Shown in pieces: positions 1-8,572 of a stretch of DNA of 64,000 nt. Origin of the DNA: Candidatus Symbiopectobacterium endolongispinus (lineage in GTDB: Bacteria; Pseudomonadota; Gammaproteobacteria; Enterobacterales; Enterobacteriaceae). The translations under genes were made by a program, and so were the position numbers. Below the pieces are notes generated by a model, which ran no database searches, was not told the origin of the DNA, and saw nothing but the letters and a program-made list of their open reading frames with translations. The stretch spans positions 682,001 to 746,000 of the forward strand of contig NZ_JAFJYB010000001.1 of the NCBI RefSeq assembly GCF_018777385.1, written 5' to 3'. Positions within the stretch are counted from its first letter, which is position 1; each line of letters opens with the position of its first letter.

Positions 1-1002
1 AATGGGGTAGATTTCGATCTGACGAGAATCCGCGTCGTATTTCAGCGAGCTTTCAGGCGATGCGCCAAACAAGGTGAAGTCCTGATCCTGCATAAAGAAC
101 ATATAGGGGCTGGGATTGTTCTCTTTTAGCGTTTGGTACGCGGCCAGTGGCGATGGGCATGGCAGGGAGAAACGGCGGGGCGGCACCACCTGAAAGATTT
201 CACCAATGCGAATCGCTTCCTGCATTTGACGTACCACGGCACCGTATTCTTCGTCGCTCTGGTTACAACTGAGCGCCATATCCACTAACGTCTGGCGTGG
301 CAGCGCGGGTGCTGGCTGCTGCAACTGCTGCCCTAACTGTGCCAGACGATTTTGTAAGCGTTGACGTTCGGTGGCATCAGGCGTGAACAGACTGGCCTGT
401 AAATGTGTAACGCGCTGTTGGTGATCCAGAATCAACAAGGTTTCTGCCAGATAAAAACAGTAATCCTGGCAGCGCTGCTGTTGGCTCAGTGGCGGTAACG
501 TTTCAAACCCGGCAACCAAATCGTAAGCAAACAGACCACCGAAGAACATCGCTTCCCGCTCATTAGCAGGGCTGGTTACCAGCGTTTGCAGCAGACGCAG
601 TGCGTCAAACACGGACAGCGAACGCAGACGCGCATCTTCGTCTTGCAGGGTATCAACCGCAGGGAAGATTAATTCACGGCCGTTGGGGCGCACGGCGACA
701 TCAATATCTGCCGGTAACAGTTGGTCAAGCAGTGGCAGTAGTGTCGCGCCGTTAGCAGTCAATGCCTGAATGGAGACTTGCTGCCACAGTGCTGTGATAC
801 GCAGTGCGCTATCAATGATCAATAGGCTTTTCAGATCCTGTTTAATATCAATTTCAGCGGATTCTAGCAGCAGCGTGGCTGGCCGGGCGCCGCACAACTG
901 ATGGAAAACCGCGCTCGGATTATCTCGATAAGCGGTTTCGATGCGCAGCAGTTCAAGCTGCGGCTTATCGGTGGATGAAGATATCGTTGCTGATGTTTGC
1001 AT
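1..1002 (-). CDS. trpE: Anthranilate synthase component I, 5' part
   Basis: First enzyme of tryptophan synthesis; with TrpD/TrpG it makes anthranilate from chorismate and glutamine. The window holds the first 334 codons (start ATG at 1002), open to the window edge. The N-terminus contains the LLES segment known in this family for tryptophan feedback binding, and the visible end (GEIFQVVPPRRFSLP, FGASPESSLKY) enters the chorismate-binding domain. The preceding leader peptide, attenuator and TrpR operator confirm the gene. No stop or frameshift was seen in the part present; whether the rest is intact cannot be told. Confidence 0.95.
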   Translation of the reverse strand, partial: MQTSATISSSTDKPQLELLRIETAYRDNPSAVFHQLCGARPATLLLESAEIDIKQDLKSLLIIDSALRITALWQQVSIQALTANGATLLPLLDQLLPADIDVAVRPNGRELIFPAVDTLQDEDARLRSLSVFDALRLLQTLVTSPANEREAMFFGGLFAYDLVAGFETLPPLSQQQRCQDYCFYLAETLLILDHQQRVTHLQASLFTPDATERQRLQNRLAQLGQQLQQPAPALPRQTLVDMALSCNQSDEEYGAVVRQMQEAIRIGEIFQVVPPRRFSLPCPSPLAAYQTLKENNPSPYMFFMQDQDFTLFGASPESSLKYDADSRQIEIYPI

Positions 1003-1070
1003 CGTCTCTACTCTGGTTGTCTGCTGTTTGTTTTATGTCGGTTTTAAGTCATCGCACAGCAGTAAGTCAT

Positions 1071-1095
1071 AAAAAAACCCGCTAATTAAGCGGGG
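1071..1095 (-). terminator. trp operon attenuator (terminator hairpin)
   Basis: Read on the reverse strand, an AGCGGG/CCCGCT-type stem with an AATTA-like loop is followed directly by seven T. It lies between the trpL stop and trpE, where the E. coli trp attenuator lies, and resembles it closely. The tryptophan-dependent 3:4 hairpin is the established function of such a structure. Confidence 0.92.
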
Positions 1096-1130
1096 TTAGA
1101 GATTTTGCATGTTGTGATAACAGCTATGCG

Positions 1131-1229
1131 TTAATACTCCACCCGCCACAGGGAAGAGCACCACCAACCACCGGTTTTGAAGCTGCCGCGCAGGCGGCTA
1201 TTTACCACTGCGAGAAAGTGCGTTGCCAT
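1131..1229 (-). CDS. trpL: trp operon leader peptide, 32 aa
   Basis: A short frame starting ATG at 1229 and ending TAA at 1131. It encodes 32 residues with a Trp-Trp pair (GGWWCSS) and a third Trp five residues later (LWRVEY). This is longer than the 14-residue E. coli leader but has the same logic: ribosome stalling at scarce Trp-tRNA controls the downstream hairpin. It lies between the TrpR operator/promoter and the attenuator, so position and Trp codons together support the call. Confidence 0.9.
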   Translation of the reverse strand: MATHFLAVVNSRLRGSFKTGGWWCSSLWRVEY

Positions 1230-1258
1230 TATCACATTTCCATCTATTTGCTGAACTT

Positions 1259-1294
1259 TCGTACTAGTTAACTAGTTCATGAGCGCATTGTCAA
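1259..1294 (-). promoter_or_regulatory. trp promoter with overlapping TrpR operator
   Basis: On the reverse strand a perfect -35 box TTGACA (1294-1289) is followed after 17 bases by TTAACT (1271-1266). The -10 box lies inside the perfect palindrome ACTAGTTAACTAGT (1263-1276), which matches the core of the E. coli TrpR operator. Repressor binding would thus block polymerase directly. Confidence 0.93.
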
Positions 1295-1421
1295 TGGGTT
1301 AACACATTTTATTTTATCGGTATAGCACCGCAGTCGTGTGGTTCCCCTCCGGCGGTGTTTAATGACATGATGTCCCGCGTCTCAGATCCACTGAGCAGCA
1401 TTAACAACCATAGGTGCCTGT

Positions 1422-2348
1422 GTGTCCGAACTTTCCGTTGCTCTGTCTCCCAGTCCGCTGTTTGATTTGCACAGCCACACTACCGCTTCGGATGGAGAAC
1501 TGTCGCCCGGTGAACTGGTACAACGCGCCGTTGAGATGCGCGTTGGTGTTCTGGCGATTACCGATCACGATACCGTGGCAGGCGTGGCTGCCGCGCAGCA
1601 GGCGATAGCCGCATTGAATCTGCCGTTACGGCTGGTGCCTGGGGTTGAGATCTCCACCCTGTGGGAAAATCATGAGATTCATATTGTCGGTTTAGGTATT
1701 GATCCCGAACACATCGCACTGACACATCTGCTCGAACAGCAGAAGGAGCGCCGCTGGCAGCGTGCACAGGCAATCAGTGAACGGTTGTAGAAGGCGCGTA
1801 TTCCGGGCGCACTGGAAGGGGCACAGCGCCTTGCCGGAGAGGGAGAAATCACACGTGGTCATTTTGCCAGTTTTCTGGTGGAGCAGGGCAAAGCCAGAAA
1901 TGTGGGGCAGGTGTTCAAATCCTATCTGGCAAAAGGGAAAACCGGATATGTCCCGCCGCAGTGGTGTACAATAGCAGAAGCCGTTGATGTCATTCATCAT
2001 GCGGGCGGTGTGGCGGTACTGGCACATCCTGGGCGCTATGATTTGTCTCCCAAATGGCTCAAGCGGGTGCTGGCCAGTTTTGTGGCAGCAGCGGGGGATG
2101 CGATGGAGGTAGCCCAGTGCCAACAAGCGCCGGACGAACGAACTCAACTGGCGCGTTACGCGCAGGATTTTCAGCTCTATGCCTCGCAGGGCTCTGATTT
2201 TCACCGTCCCTGTGCCTGGATAGAGTTGGGACGCAAGCTCTGGTTGCCTGGCGGTGTAACGCTTGTGTGGCAACATCCCGTGCTGGCAGCGCTGCCGTTG
2301 ACTGCAGCAGACGCGTTGCACCGCGACGGATGCGAAATGTCGCGCTAA
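1422..2348 (+). pseudogene. rnm: RNase AM / PHP-domain phosphoesterase, broken by one stop
   Basis: Homologue of E. coli YciV/Rnm, a PHP-family 5'-3' exonuclease that matures the 5' ends of rRNA. The PHP metal motifs are visible: DLHSHTTASDGE near residue 15, ITDHDT near 46, and the late HPGRYD and GSDFH motifs. The start is GTG at 1422. One in-frame TAG at 1788-1790, after ISERL, splits the frame. The sequence continues in the same frame ([11 protein letters not shown] onward) to TAA at 2348, giving 308 codons against about 293 in E. coli. The truncated 122-residue product would lack half the metal site. It is divergent from the trp operon, as in E. coli. Confidence 0.9.
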
Positions 2349-2370
2349 ATTCGAAGTTTAAGGACGTATC

Positions 2371-2991
2371 ATGAGTCAGTTTTTTTATATTCATCCACAA
2401 AACCCTCAGCCACGGTTGATCAATCAATCTGTTGATGTGCTGCGTAAAGGTGGCGTGCTGGTTTATCCCACCGATTCCAGTTACGCATTGGGATGTATGC
2501 TGGGGGAGAAAAATGCGATGGAGCGCATTTGCCAAATTCGCCATCTGGACAGCAACCACAACTTCACCATCGTGTGTCGCGATCTTTCCTAAATATCCAC
2601 CTATGCCTATGTGGACAATGCAGCATTTCGCCTGATCAAAAACAATACGCCCGGTAACTACACCTTTATTTTGAAAGCCACCAAAGAGGTGCCGCGTCGA
2701 TTGATGAGTGAAAAGCGCAAAACCATCGGCTTGCGTGTGCCTTCTAACGAGATTGCGCTGGCGCTGTTGGAAGCGCTGAATGAGCCGCTGATGTTGACTA
2801 CATTGATGCTACCGGGCAATGATTTTACGGAGTCCGATCCGGAGGAAATTCAGGATCATTTGGGCAAACGGATAGATTTGATTATCCACGGTGGATTTTT
2901 GGGGCAAAAACCCACAACGGTAATTGATTTGACTGACTCCACGCCGGTTGTTGTGCGTGAAGGCACCGGTGATATCTCACCGTTTCAGTGA
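2371..2991 (+). pseudogene. yciO: YciO/YrdC-like protein, broken by one stop
   Basis: Member of the Sua5/YciO/YrdC family (threonylcarbamoyl-AMP synthase fold; YciO's own role is unsettled). The start ATG follows AAGGA. A TAA at 2590-2592 interrupts the frame just after CRDLS, and the sequence resumes in the same frame (STYAYVDNAAFRLIKNN) to 2991. Total length is 206 codons, the same as E. coli YciO, so the single nonsense change is the only visible lesion. It lies 22 bases after rnm and was probably co-transcribed with it. Confidence 0.9.
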
Positions 2992-3025
2992 TAAAAGCGC
3001 ACCCTGTGCCTTATATTCAGCATAT

Positions 3026-3871
3026 TCAGCTTTCAGGCTCCGACAGCGAATGGCACAGCAAAAATTGGGTAATCGGATGCTGTTCCCAGCCTGCTTGTAA
3101 AAATAACGGAGTCAACGCCTGCGGCACGGCGACAGGCGTTGAAATCCCATCGAACTGCGCGGCCAGTGCCTGAAGTACCCGTCGTGCATGACCTTTCCGC
3201 CGGGCGGCAGGCGTGACATGAAGCGCCCGCAACTGTGGCTTGGTAAACTCGGTGGCAACAATGGCGTAGGCGTCATTGCCCCAGCGATATCCTTGTGCCG
3301 GCAGTGCGACCGTGCCCAAAGGATCGATCATCCAGGGTAACGCGTCATCAGATGCTGCGATCATGCTGCCGATAACGGTGACCGGATCGCAACGCGTTAA
3401 TGTTACCGTACTGTTTATTGTTCCACTCGCCAGTGGTGCAGTAAAGCCGCACAGGGTGTCCTGCCGCGTAAACCCCATCCTGTCATACAAGGCTATGCCT
3501 GCCGCATTGCTGCTAATCACCTCAAGCCACAGGGCGCTATCTCCCCGCTGATGCGCTTCACGCAGCAGTTGCTCTAGCATCGCTGTTCCCAACCCGCCAC
3601 GGCGCCAGCGCGGATGAATGGCAAAGGCGGCCAAGCGGCAACGCGAGCCGCGACGCACTATGATTGCCAGCGCTACCTGGTTGTTGTTGACGCTCCAGAT
3701 GCGGCTCTCGGTCAACGACAGACCATCTGCGTTAAAGCGTGTGGCAAACGTCGGGCCATCGAGGGTGAAAGGGATCACATAATCCGTGAAGCATTCGGTC
3801 AATATGGCGGCGAGCTGATGGCTGTCGTAGTGCGTGGCATCACGGCAGACCAGTGGTGAAATCGATGTCAT
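3026..3871 (-). CDS. Tandem GNAT-family acetyltransferase
   Basis: 281 residues holding two GNAT modules. The first has an acetyl-CoA loop at RWRRGGLGTAMLEQLL (about residue 88) followed by NAAGIALYDRMGF. The second has a similar loop at ARRKGHARRVLQAL (about residue 225). GNAT enzymes transfer acetyl from acetyl-CoA to amines; the substrate here cannot be read from sequence. The start ATG at 3871 follows AGGAAA. It is convergent with yciO and appears intact. I do not recognise a named orthologue. Confidence 0.75.
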   Translation of the reverse strand: MTSISPLVCRDATHYDSHQLAAILTECFTDYVIPFTLDGPTFATRFNADGLSLTESRIWSVNNNQVALAIIVRRGSRCRLAAFAIHPRWRRGGLGTAMLEQLLREAHQRGDSALWLEVISSNAAGIALYDRMGFTRQDTLCGFTAPLASGTINSTVTLTRCDPVTVIGSMIAASDDALPWMIDPLGTVALPAQGYRWGNDAYAIVATEFTKPQLRALHVTPAARRKGHARRVLQALAAQFDGISTPVAVPQALTPLFLQAGWEQHPITQFLLCHSLSEPES

Positions 3872-4151
3872 GGACGTTTCCTATAGTGTCGGCGCTAGCG
3901 TATACGGTTCCCTGGAAACAGGATTATCGGTTGATATGCCGTTGTACTCAAACAAGATGCGCTTTTTAGCCTAAAATTCATGTAGAATGATCGGCCACTC
4001 GCGCTACGGGTACGGCGATGTGGCGATAAACAGGGAGGGCGTTGCCCTGATTCCTCTGTTAAACAGATACTTATCAGTGAGTTATGCGGAAATTAACGTT
4101 AACTCATTGTTTTATCCGACGCCTGTGAAGGCGACACTCTGAGGCTGCTCA

Positions 4152-5024
4152 ATGAGCGAAAAGTTACAAAAAGTGCTGGCGCGTGCTGGCCACGGCTCAC
4201 GCCGCGAGATAGAAGGCATTATCCAGGCAGGCCGTGTGAGCGTGGACGGCAAAATTGCGACGCAGGGCGACCGCGTCGAGGTAACCAAAGCAACCCGCAT
4301 TCGTATCGATGGTCACGTGGTTTCTGTTAAAGAAACCGAAGAAGCGGTCTGTCGAGTACTGATTTATTACAAACCAGAAGGTGAGCTTTGCACCAGCAGC
4401 GATCCCGATGGTCGCCCGACGGTGTTCGATCGTTTGCCGAAAATGCGCGGTTCGCGCTGGGTGGCGGTAGGGCGTCTGGATGTGAATACATCCGGCCTGC
4501 TGTTGTTCACCACCGACGGCGAATTGGCAAACCGCTTGATGCACCCCAGTCATGAAGTGGAACGCGAATATGCGGTGCGTGTGTTTGGTGAAGTGGATGA
4601 GAATAAACTCAAGCTGCTGACCAAAGGCGTACAGCTTGATGACGGTCCTGCATCGTTCTGCACCCTGAAGTACAGCGGCGGTGAAGGATTAAACCAGTGG
4701 TATAACGTTACGCTGACAGAAGGGCGTAACCGAGAAGTGCGTCGTCTGTGGGAAGCGGTTGGCGTGCAAGTAAGTCGCCTGATTCGCGTGCGCTATGGCG
4801 ACATTCCATTAACAAAAGGGTTGCCGCGCGGTGGCTGGACGGAAATGCCGCTCGAACAACTTAACTATCTGCGTGAACTAGTGCAATTGCCGGCGGAAAC
4901 CACCAGCAAGCTGCCGGTTGAGCGTGAGCGTCGTCGGGTGAAAGCCAATCAAATTCGTCGTGCGGTAAAACGCCACGGCCAGGCCGGTCCTGCGCGGCGT
5001 AGTGCGCCAAAGCGTAACGGCTAA
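4152..5024 (+). CDS. rluB: 23S rRNA pseudouridine(2605) synthase
   Basis: 290 residues, against 291 in E. coli RluB. It has an N-terminal S4 RNA-binding domain ([22 protein letters not shown]) and then the RsuA-family catalytic core with [18 protein letters not shown], whose Asp is the nucleophile, and [15 protein letters not shown]. The C-terminus is basic ([18 protein letters not shown]). Intact. It forms a convergent pair with btuR. Confidence 0.96.
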   Translation: MSEKLQKVLARAGHGSRREIEGIIQAGRVSVDGKIATQGDRVEVTKATRIRIDGHVVSVKETEEAVCRVLIYYKPEGELCTSSDPDGRPTVFDRLPKMRGSRWVAVGRLDVNTSGLLLFTTDGELANRLMHPSHEVEREYAVRVFGEVDENKLKLLTKGVQLDDGPASFCTLKYSGGEGLNQWYNVTLTEGRNREVRRLWEAVGVQVSRLIRVRYGDIPLTKGLPRGGWTEMPLEQLNYLRELVQLPAETTSKLPVERERRRVKANQIRRAVKRHGQAGPARRSAPKRNG

Positions 5025-5066
5025 GTGTGATGTTAAAAGCGTGACGTTAAGGTAGCTGGTTTTACA

Positions 5067-5091
5067 CGGGGTGTGTCGTCGCCACACCCCG
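5067..5091. terminator. Perfect 9-bp hairpin between rluB and btuR
   Basis: CGGGGTGTG and CACACCCCG form a perfect 9-bp stem around a 7-base loop between two convergent genes. Neither side has a clear T-tract, so it may be a bidirectional transcription barrier rather than a classical intrinsic terminator. Confidence 0.5.
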
Positions 5092-5112
5092 CAATAGCAA
5101 TAGTGTATTTTC

Positions 5113-5686
5113 TTACCAATCGATGCCTTGCTGGGCCTTTATGCCTGCATCAAACGCATGTTTTGTCGGCCGCATTTCCGTTACCGTATCCGCCAATTCC
5201 AGCAATTCGCGGTGGCAGCCGCGTCCGGTAATAATCACGCTTTGATGGGACGGTCGCTGTTGTAATGCGGTCACTACCTCTTCCAGCGCCAGGTAGTCGT
5301 AGCTCACCATGTAGGTCAACTCATCCAGGATCACCAGATCGAGCGTAGCATCGGACAACATGCGTTTACCGTGCTGCCAGCGTATCGCCTGTGCGATCTT
5401 GCGTATCCCAGGTAAACCCGGTTGCCATCACCTGAAACTCAACGCCGCGATCGGCGAGCAGGTTGCGCTCGCCGTTGGGCCATTCACCTTTGATAAATTG
5501 AATTACGCCAACGCGCAGGCCGTGTCCCACCGCGCGTGTTGCGGTGCAAAACGCCGCCGTGGTTTTACCCTTGCCGTTGCCGGTGAAAACCATCAGGATG
5601 CCACGCACCTCGTTGGCCGCGGCAATGTGTTCGTCAACCCGTTGTTTCAGTTTTTGCTGGCGCTGCTTGTGGCGATCGTTATCCAT
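5113..5686 (-). pseudogene. btuR: Cob(I)alamin adenosyltransferase, frameshifted
   Basis: ATP:cob(I)alamin adenosyltransferase of the BtuR/CobO type. The start ATG at 5686 has AGGGAG upstream. The P-loop GNGKGKTTAAF and the FIKGEWPNGERN and VMATGFTWDTQDR segments are present. After DT (about 5390) the frame is lost, and homology resumes one frame over at WQHGKRML, LDELTYMVSYDYL and TGRGCHRELLELADTV. The gene spans 574 nt, exactly 17 fewer than the 591 nt of the 196-residue E. coli gene. That fits a single 17-nt deletion near 5390. The product is probably inactive because the second half, with the VILDELTY motif, is out of frame. Confidence 0.88.
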
Positions 5687-5699
5687 TGTCAGGGCTCCC

Positions 5700-6459
5700 T
5701 TATACCGCTGGGTCGGGTTTTCTTCCCGGCTGTGCGTCAAAATTCATGCCGGTTTTGCGTTTGCTGTCATCGCCCATCAAATAAAGGTAGAGCGGCATAA
5801 TATCAGTCGGGGTTTTGAGGCGTAGGGGATCTTCATCAGGGAACGCGCTGGCACGCATTGAAGTGCGCGTTCCACCTGGATTGATACAGTTAACGCGCAA
5901 ATGCTGGTTACGATACTCGTCGGCCAAGACCTGCATAAGCCCTTCTGTGGCGAATTTGGAAACCGCATAGGCTCCCCATTCCGCGCGGCCCACGCGACCC
6001 ACGCTGGAACTGGTGAACACCAGAGAGGGACTGGTGGCTTTTAGCAACAGGGGTAACAGCGCCTGCGTCAGCATAAAGGTGGCATTCACGTTAACTTGCA
6101 TGACTTGATGCCAGGTCGCCGGATCCTGTTCGGCAATCGGTATTATATCCCCGAGCAACCACGCGTTATGCAGTACGCCGTCAAGGTGTGGTATCTGTTT
6201 TTTCAGGTCAGCCGCCAGCGCAGCGCACGTTTGGGCGGTGATTGTTAATAAATCGCAGGGCACACCCAGCGATGATGTCCCGGTTTCACGCAGGATTTCT
6301 GCTTGCACATCCTGTAATTTATGCTCGGTGCGACCCAGCAGGATCAACCGGGCACCGTAGCGCGTAAGTGAGCGCTGCTTCGCGCCCAATACCATCGCCC
6401 GCACCGATGACCAGAATTAAGCGGTGTTTAAGAAGGTCATTCATAGGTTGATAATGCAC
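5700..6459 (-). pseudogene. yciK: YciK short-chain dehydrogenase, 2-nt frameshift
   Basis: NAD(P)-dependent short-chain dehydrogenase family. The start is GTG at 6459 with a strong GAGGAG ribosome site. The glycine-rich loop reads VIGAGDGIGRE where a Thr is usual before the first Gly. After LTYA the frame shifts: the sequence has GCGC where the family's ARYGAR would need GCGCGC, so one GC unit seems lost near 6365. The rest (ILLGRTEHKL, NVNATFMLTQALLPLLL, YAVSKFATEGLMQVLADEY) is clean. Length is 760 nt, or 253 codons once repaired, against 252 in E. coli. An odd Trp also replaces Gly in LHNAWLLGD. It ends 14 bases before the btuR start, as one operon. Confidence 0.88.
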
Positions 6460-6774
6460 AGTACTCTCCTCTATACGCCGCAAACCATAAGACGTAACGG
6501 CAGTTATGCCTCAATGTGTCGGTGAATTCAATGCGCGTCTGGCGCATTCTTAGGCCACTGCGTTAAAAAACAGCAACAGGTGTAAAAAACCCATGAATAA
6601 CATCGCCATATTTCACGCCATACGTTAGGCTGTCTTTTTGCTCTCGCGTCGGTTTGATGAAAACCGTGGAGTGGCGTAAGACGAGCGGTATGATGGTGTG
6701 GTGTGTCGCAGGCAACTGCGCAGGTAAACATCGGCGGCGTCATGATATGACTCAGTAAACGAGGGACGGTATTT
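6460..6774. other. Intergenic region between divergent yciK and sohB
   Basis: 315 bases between two divergently read genes. It must hold both promoters, but I could not assign -35/-10 boxes with confidence. A purine-rich GAGGGACGG lies just before the GTG start of sohB at 6775. No coding potential worth reporting. Confidence 0.5.
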
Positions 6775-7826
6775 GTGGAATTGCTTTCTCAGTACGGCTT
6801 ATTTCTGGCAAAAGTAGTCACGATAGTGCTGGCCATTGGCGCACTGGCCGTGTTGACCTTTGGTGTCACGCAGCGAAAACGCCCGCGCAAAGGGGAGTTG
6901 CAGGTGATGAACCTGGGCGAACAGTATCGCGAAATGCAAAATGAAATGCGTGACACCTGCATGAGTGATGCGGAACGCAAACTGGACTGGTTGCGAAGCG
7001 GAAGAAAAAAGAGGACAAAGCTGCCGCTAAAGAAGAGAAAATGCGTGCCAAACGCGGCGATGAGAAAGTGGTGAAACCACGTCTTTATGTATTGGATTTT
7101 AACGGCAGCATGGACGCAGGTGAAGTCTCTGCGCTGCGTGAAGAAGTCTCGGCGGTGCTGGCGGTGGCTACGCCGCAGGATGAAGTGCTGTTACGTCTGG
7201 AAAGCCCCGGCGGCGTGGTGCACGGTTATGGGTTGGCCACTTCTCAGTTGCAGCGCCTGCGCGATGGCGGCATTCGCTTGACCGTTGCGGTGGACAAGGT
7301 TGCTGCCAGCGGTGGATACATGATGGCGTGTGTGGCCGATCGTATTGTCGCGGCTCCGTTTGCCATCATCGGTTCTATTGGGGTAGTGGCTCAGATCCCC
7401 AACTTCAATCGGTTGCTGAAAAACAATGATATCGATGTTGAATTGCATACTGCCGGTGAATATAAGCGCACCATGACGCTGTTTGGTGAGAATACGGAGC
7501 AGGGGCGTGAAAAATTCCGTGAAGAGCTGAACGTGACTCACGGTCTGTTTAAGCAGTTTGTCAAAGAGATGCGACCCACGCTGGATATCGATAAAACCGC
7601 TACGGGCGAACATTGGTTTGGCACGCAGGCGCAAACGTTAGGGCTGGTCGATGCAATAGGCACCAGCGACGATTTACTGATTCAGGAAATAACCACGCAT
7701 GAGGTGTTGAGTGTGCGCTATACGCGTCGCAAGCGCCTGCTGGATAAAATCATGGGGAACGCGGGTGACTCCGCTGAGCGTCTGCTGCTGCGTTGGTGGC
7801 AGCGGGGCAGCCATCCGTTCGTTTGA
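6775..7826 (+). pseudogene. sohB: Inner-membrane protease SohB, frameshift at A6 run
   Basis: Signal-peptide-peptidase family (S49) serine protease of the inner membrane. It has an N-terminal membrane segment (LFLAKVVTIVLAIGALAVL), then the protease domain with RLESPGG, KVAASGGYMMACVADRIVAAPFAIIGSIG (Ser in AASGG) and the C-terminal RLLLRWWQRG. The frame changes by one base in the lysine-rich linker, most simply at the AAAAAA run 7005-7010. With one extra A the gene would be 351 codons, close to 349 residues in E. coli. Start GTG. The linker is normally variable, so polymerase slippage at the A-run could still yield some full-length protein; I judge it a pseudogene with reserve. Confidence 0.85.
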
Positions 7827-7867
7827 TACGTTTAACCCTGTGCGCGGTGCGTACAGGGTCATCCAGC

Positions 7868-8060
7868 TTAGTCGATCAGTTGATACTTCTCTGACAATTC
7901 ATGCGCCAAGTGCTTGAGCATGTTAAATACCGCCGTGGTTTTTAATGTCGGCAGGCCGTTGTCATCCAGGAAATAATCCCCTTTCCAAGAGCGTCTGGCG
8001 GTCGATCGTGGTTCTCTCTGTGGCGCTGTTATCTGTGGTCATAGTCACGTTGTCTGACAT
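7868..8060 (-). pseudogene. yciN: YciN, internal deletion
   Basis: Small protein of unknown function found downstream of topA in enterobacteria. The start ATG at 8060 follows AGGAG. The N-terminal part reads to TIDRQTLLE, then the sequence jumps to the C-terminal part [12 protein letters not shown] and [19 protein letters not shown] in another frame. The gap corresponds to roughly 30 residues present in E. coli YciN, so a deletion that also breaks the frame removed the middle. Only 193 nt remain against about 252. Confidence 0.85.
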
Positions 8061-8572
8061 AGTGTTACTCCTGCTGAAACTCATAGCACTATTCTAACGC
8101 CACCCCAACGGCATCCGCTTGTGCTTTTTTGCGCTTTTTTAATGAACCTTTGAAAACAGGTTGATAAGACGACGTAATTTTTCTGAAGACTACGCCGCTG
8201 TCAGCCGATAACGATGAGCAGTAGAGGTTGGCGAAAACCGCGTTCCCATGCTAATTAGGTTGCGTGGCGGCATTTATCAGGTAGAGTGTGGGACTTTGTA
8301 TCGTTAAGCGGAAAAAATTCTTTACGGTGTTGCAGCAGCATAAGCGGCACCGCTGGCAGTTAACCGTCATTACAGCAAAAAAACGTGGGTGGTCATGTGG
8401 TTATGGAATGGTTTATTGACCGTTGCGTACTCTTGAATCTCCACGTAGTGAAGCTGGAAGTACGCGAACAGGCGTAGCGGTAGAGAATAAATGACGTATA
8501 TGCCCCTTGAAAAAGGGACCAGACGCCCTCAACAACACGTTAATATGAAGCATTCGGTAGGTAACAATACAT
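8061..8572. other. Region upstream of topA
   Basis: About 510 bases between divergent yciN and topA. It is expected to carry the topA promoters, which are supercoiling-sensitive in E. coli. I found no clear gene, repeat or strong consensus promoter here. Confidence 0.45.

Noticed and set aside
264..273. GTTACAAC resembling part of a Ter site
   Set aside because: Only the central 8 bases match; the flanking positions needed by Tus do not, and it lies in trpE coding sequence.
4035..4044. GGGAGGG as a KOPS motif
   Set aside because: Seven bases only; lacks the N-A spacing of GGGNAGGG.
6528..6743. 71-codon reverse-strand frame between yciK and sohB
   Set aside because: Low-complexity His/Cys-rich sequence, no ribosome site; likely promoter DNA.
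7835..7859. ACCCTGT/ACAGGGT hairpin after sohB as a terminator
   Set aside because: Only 7 bp, an 11-base loop and no T-tract; too weak to call.
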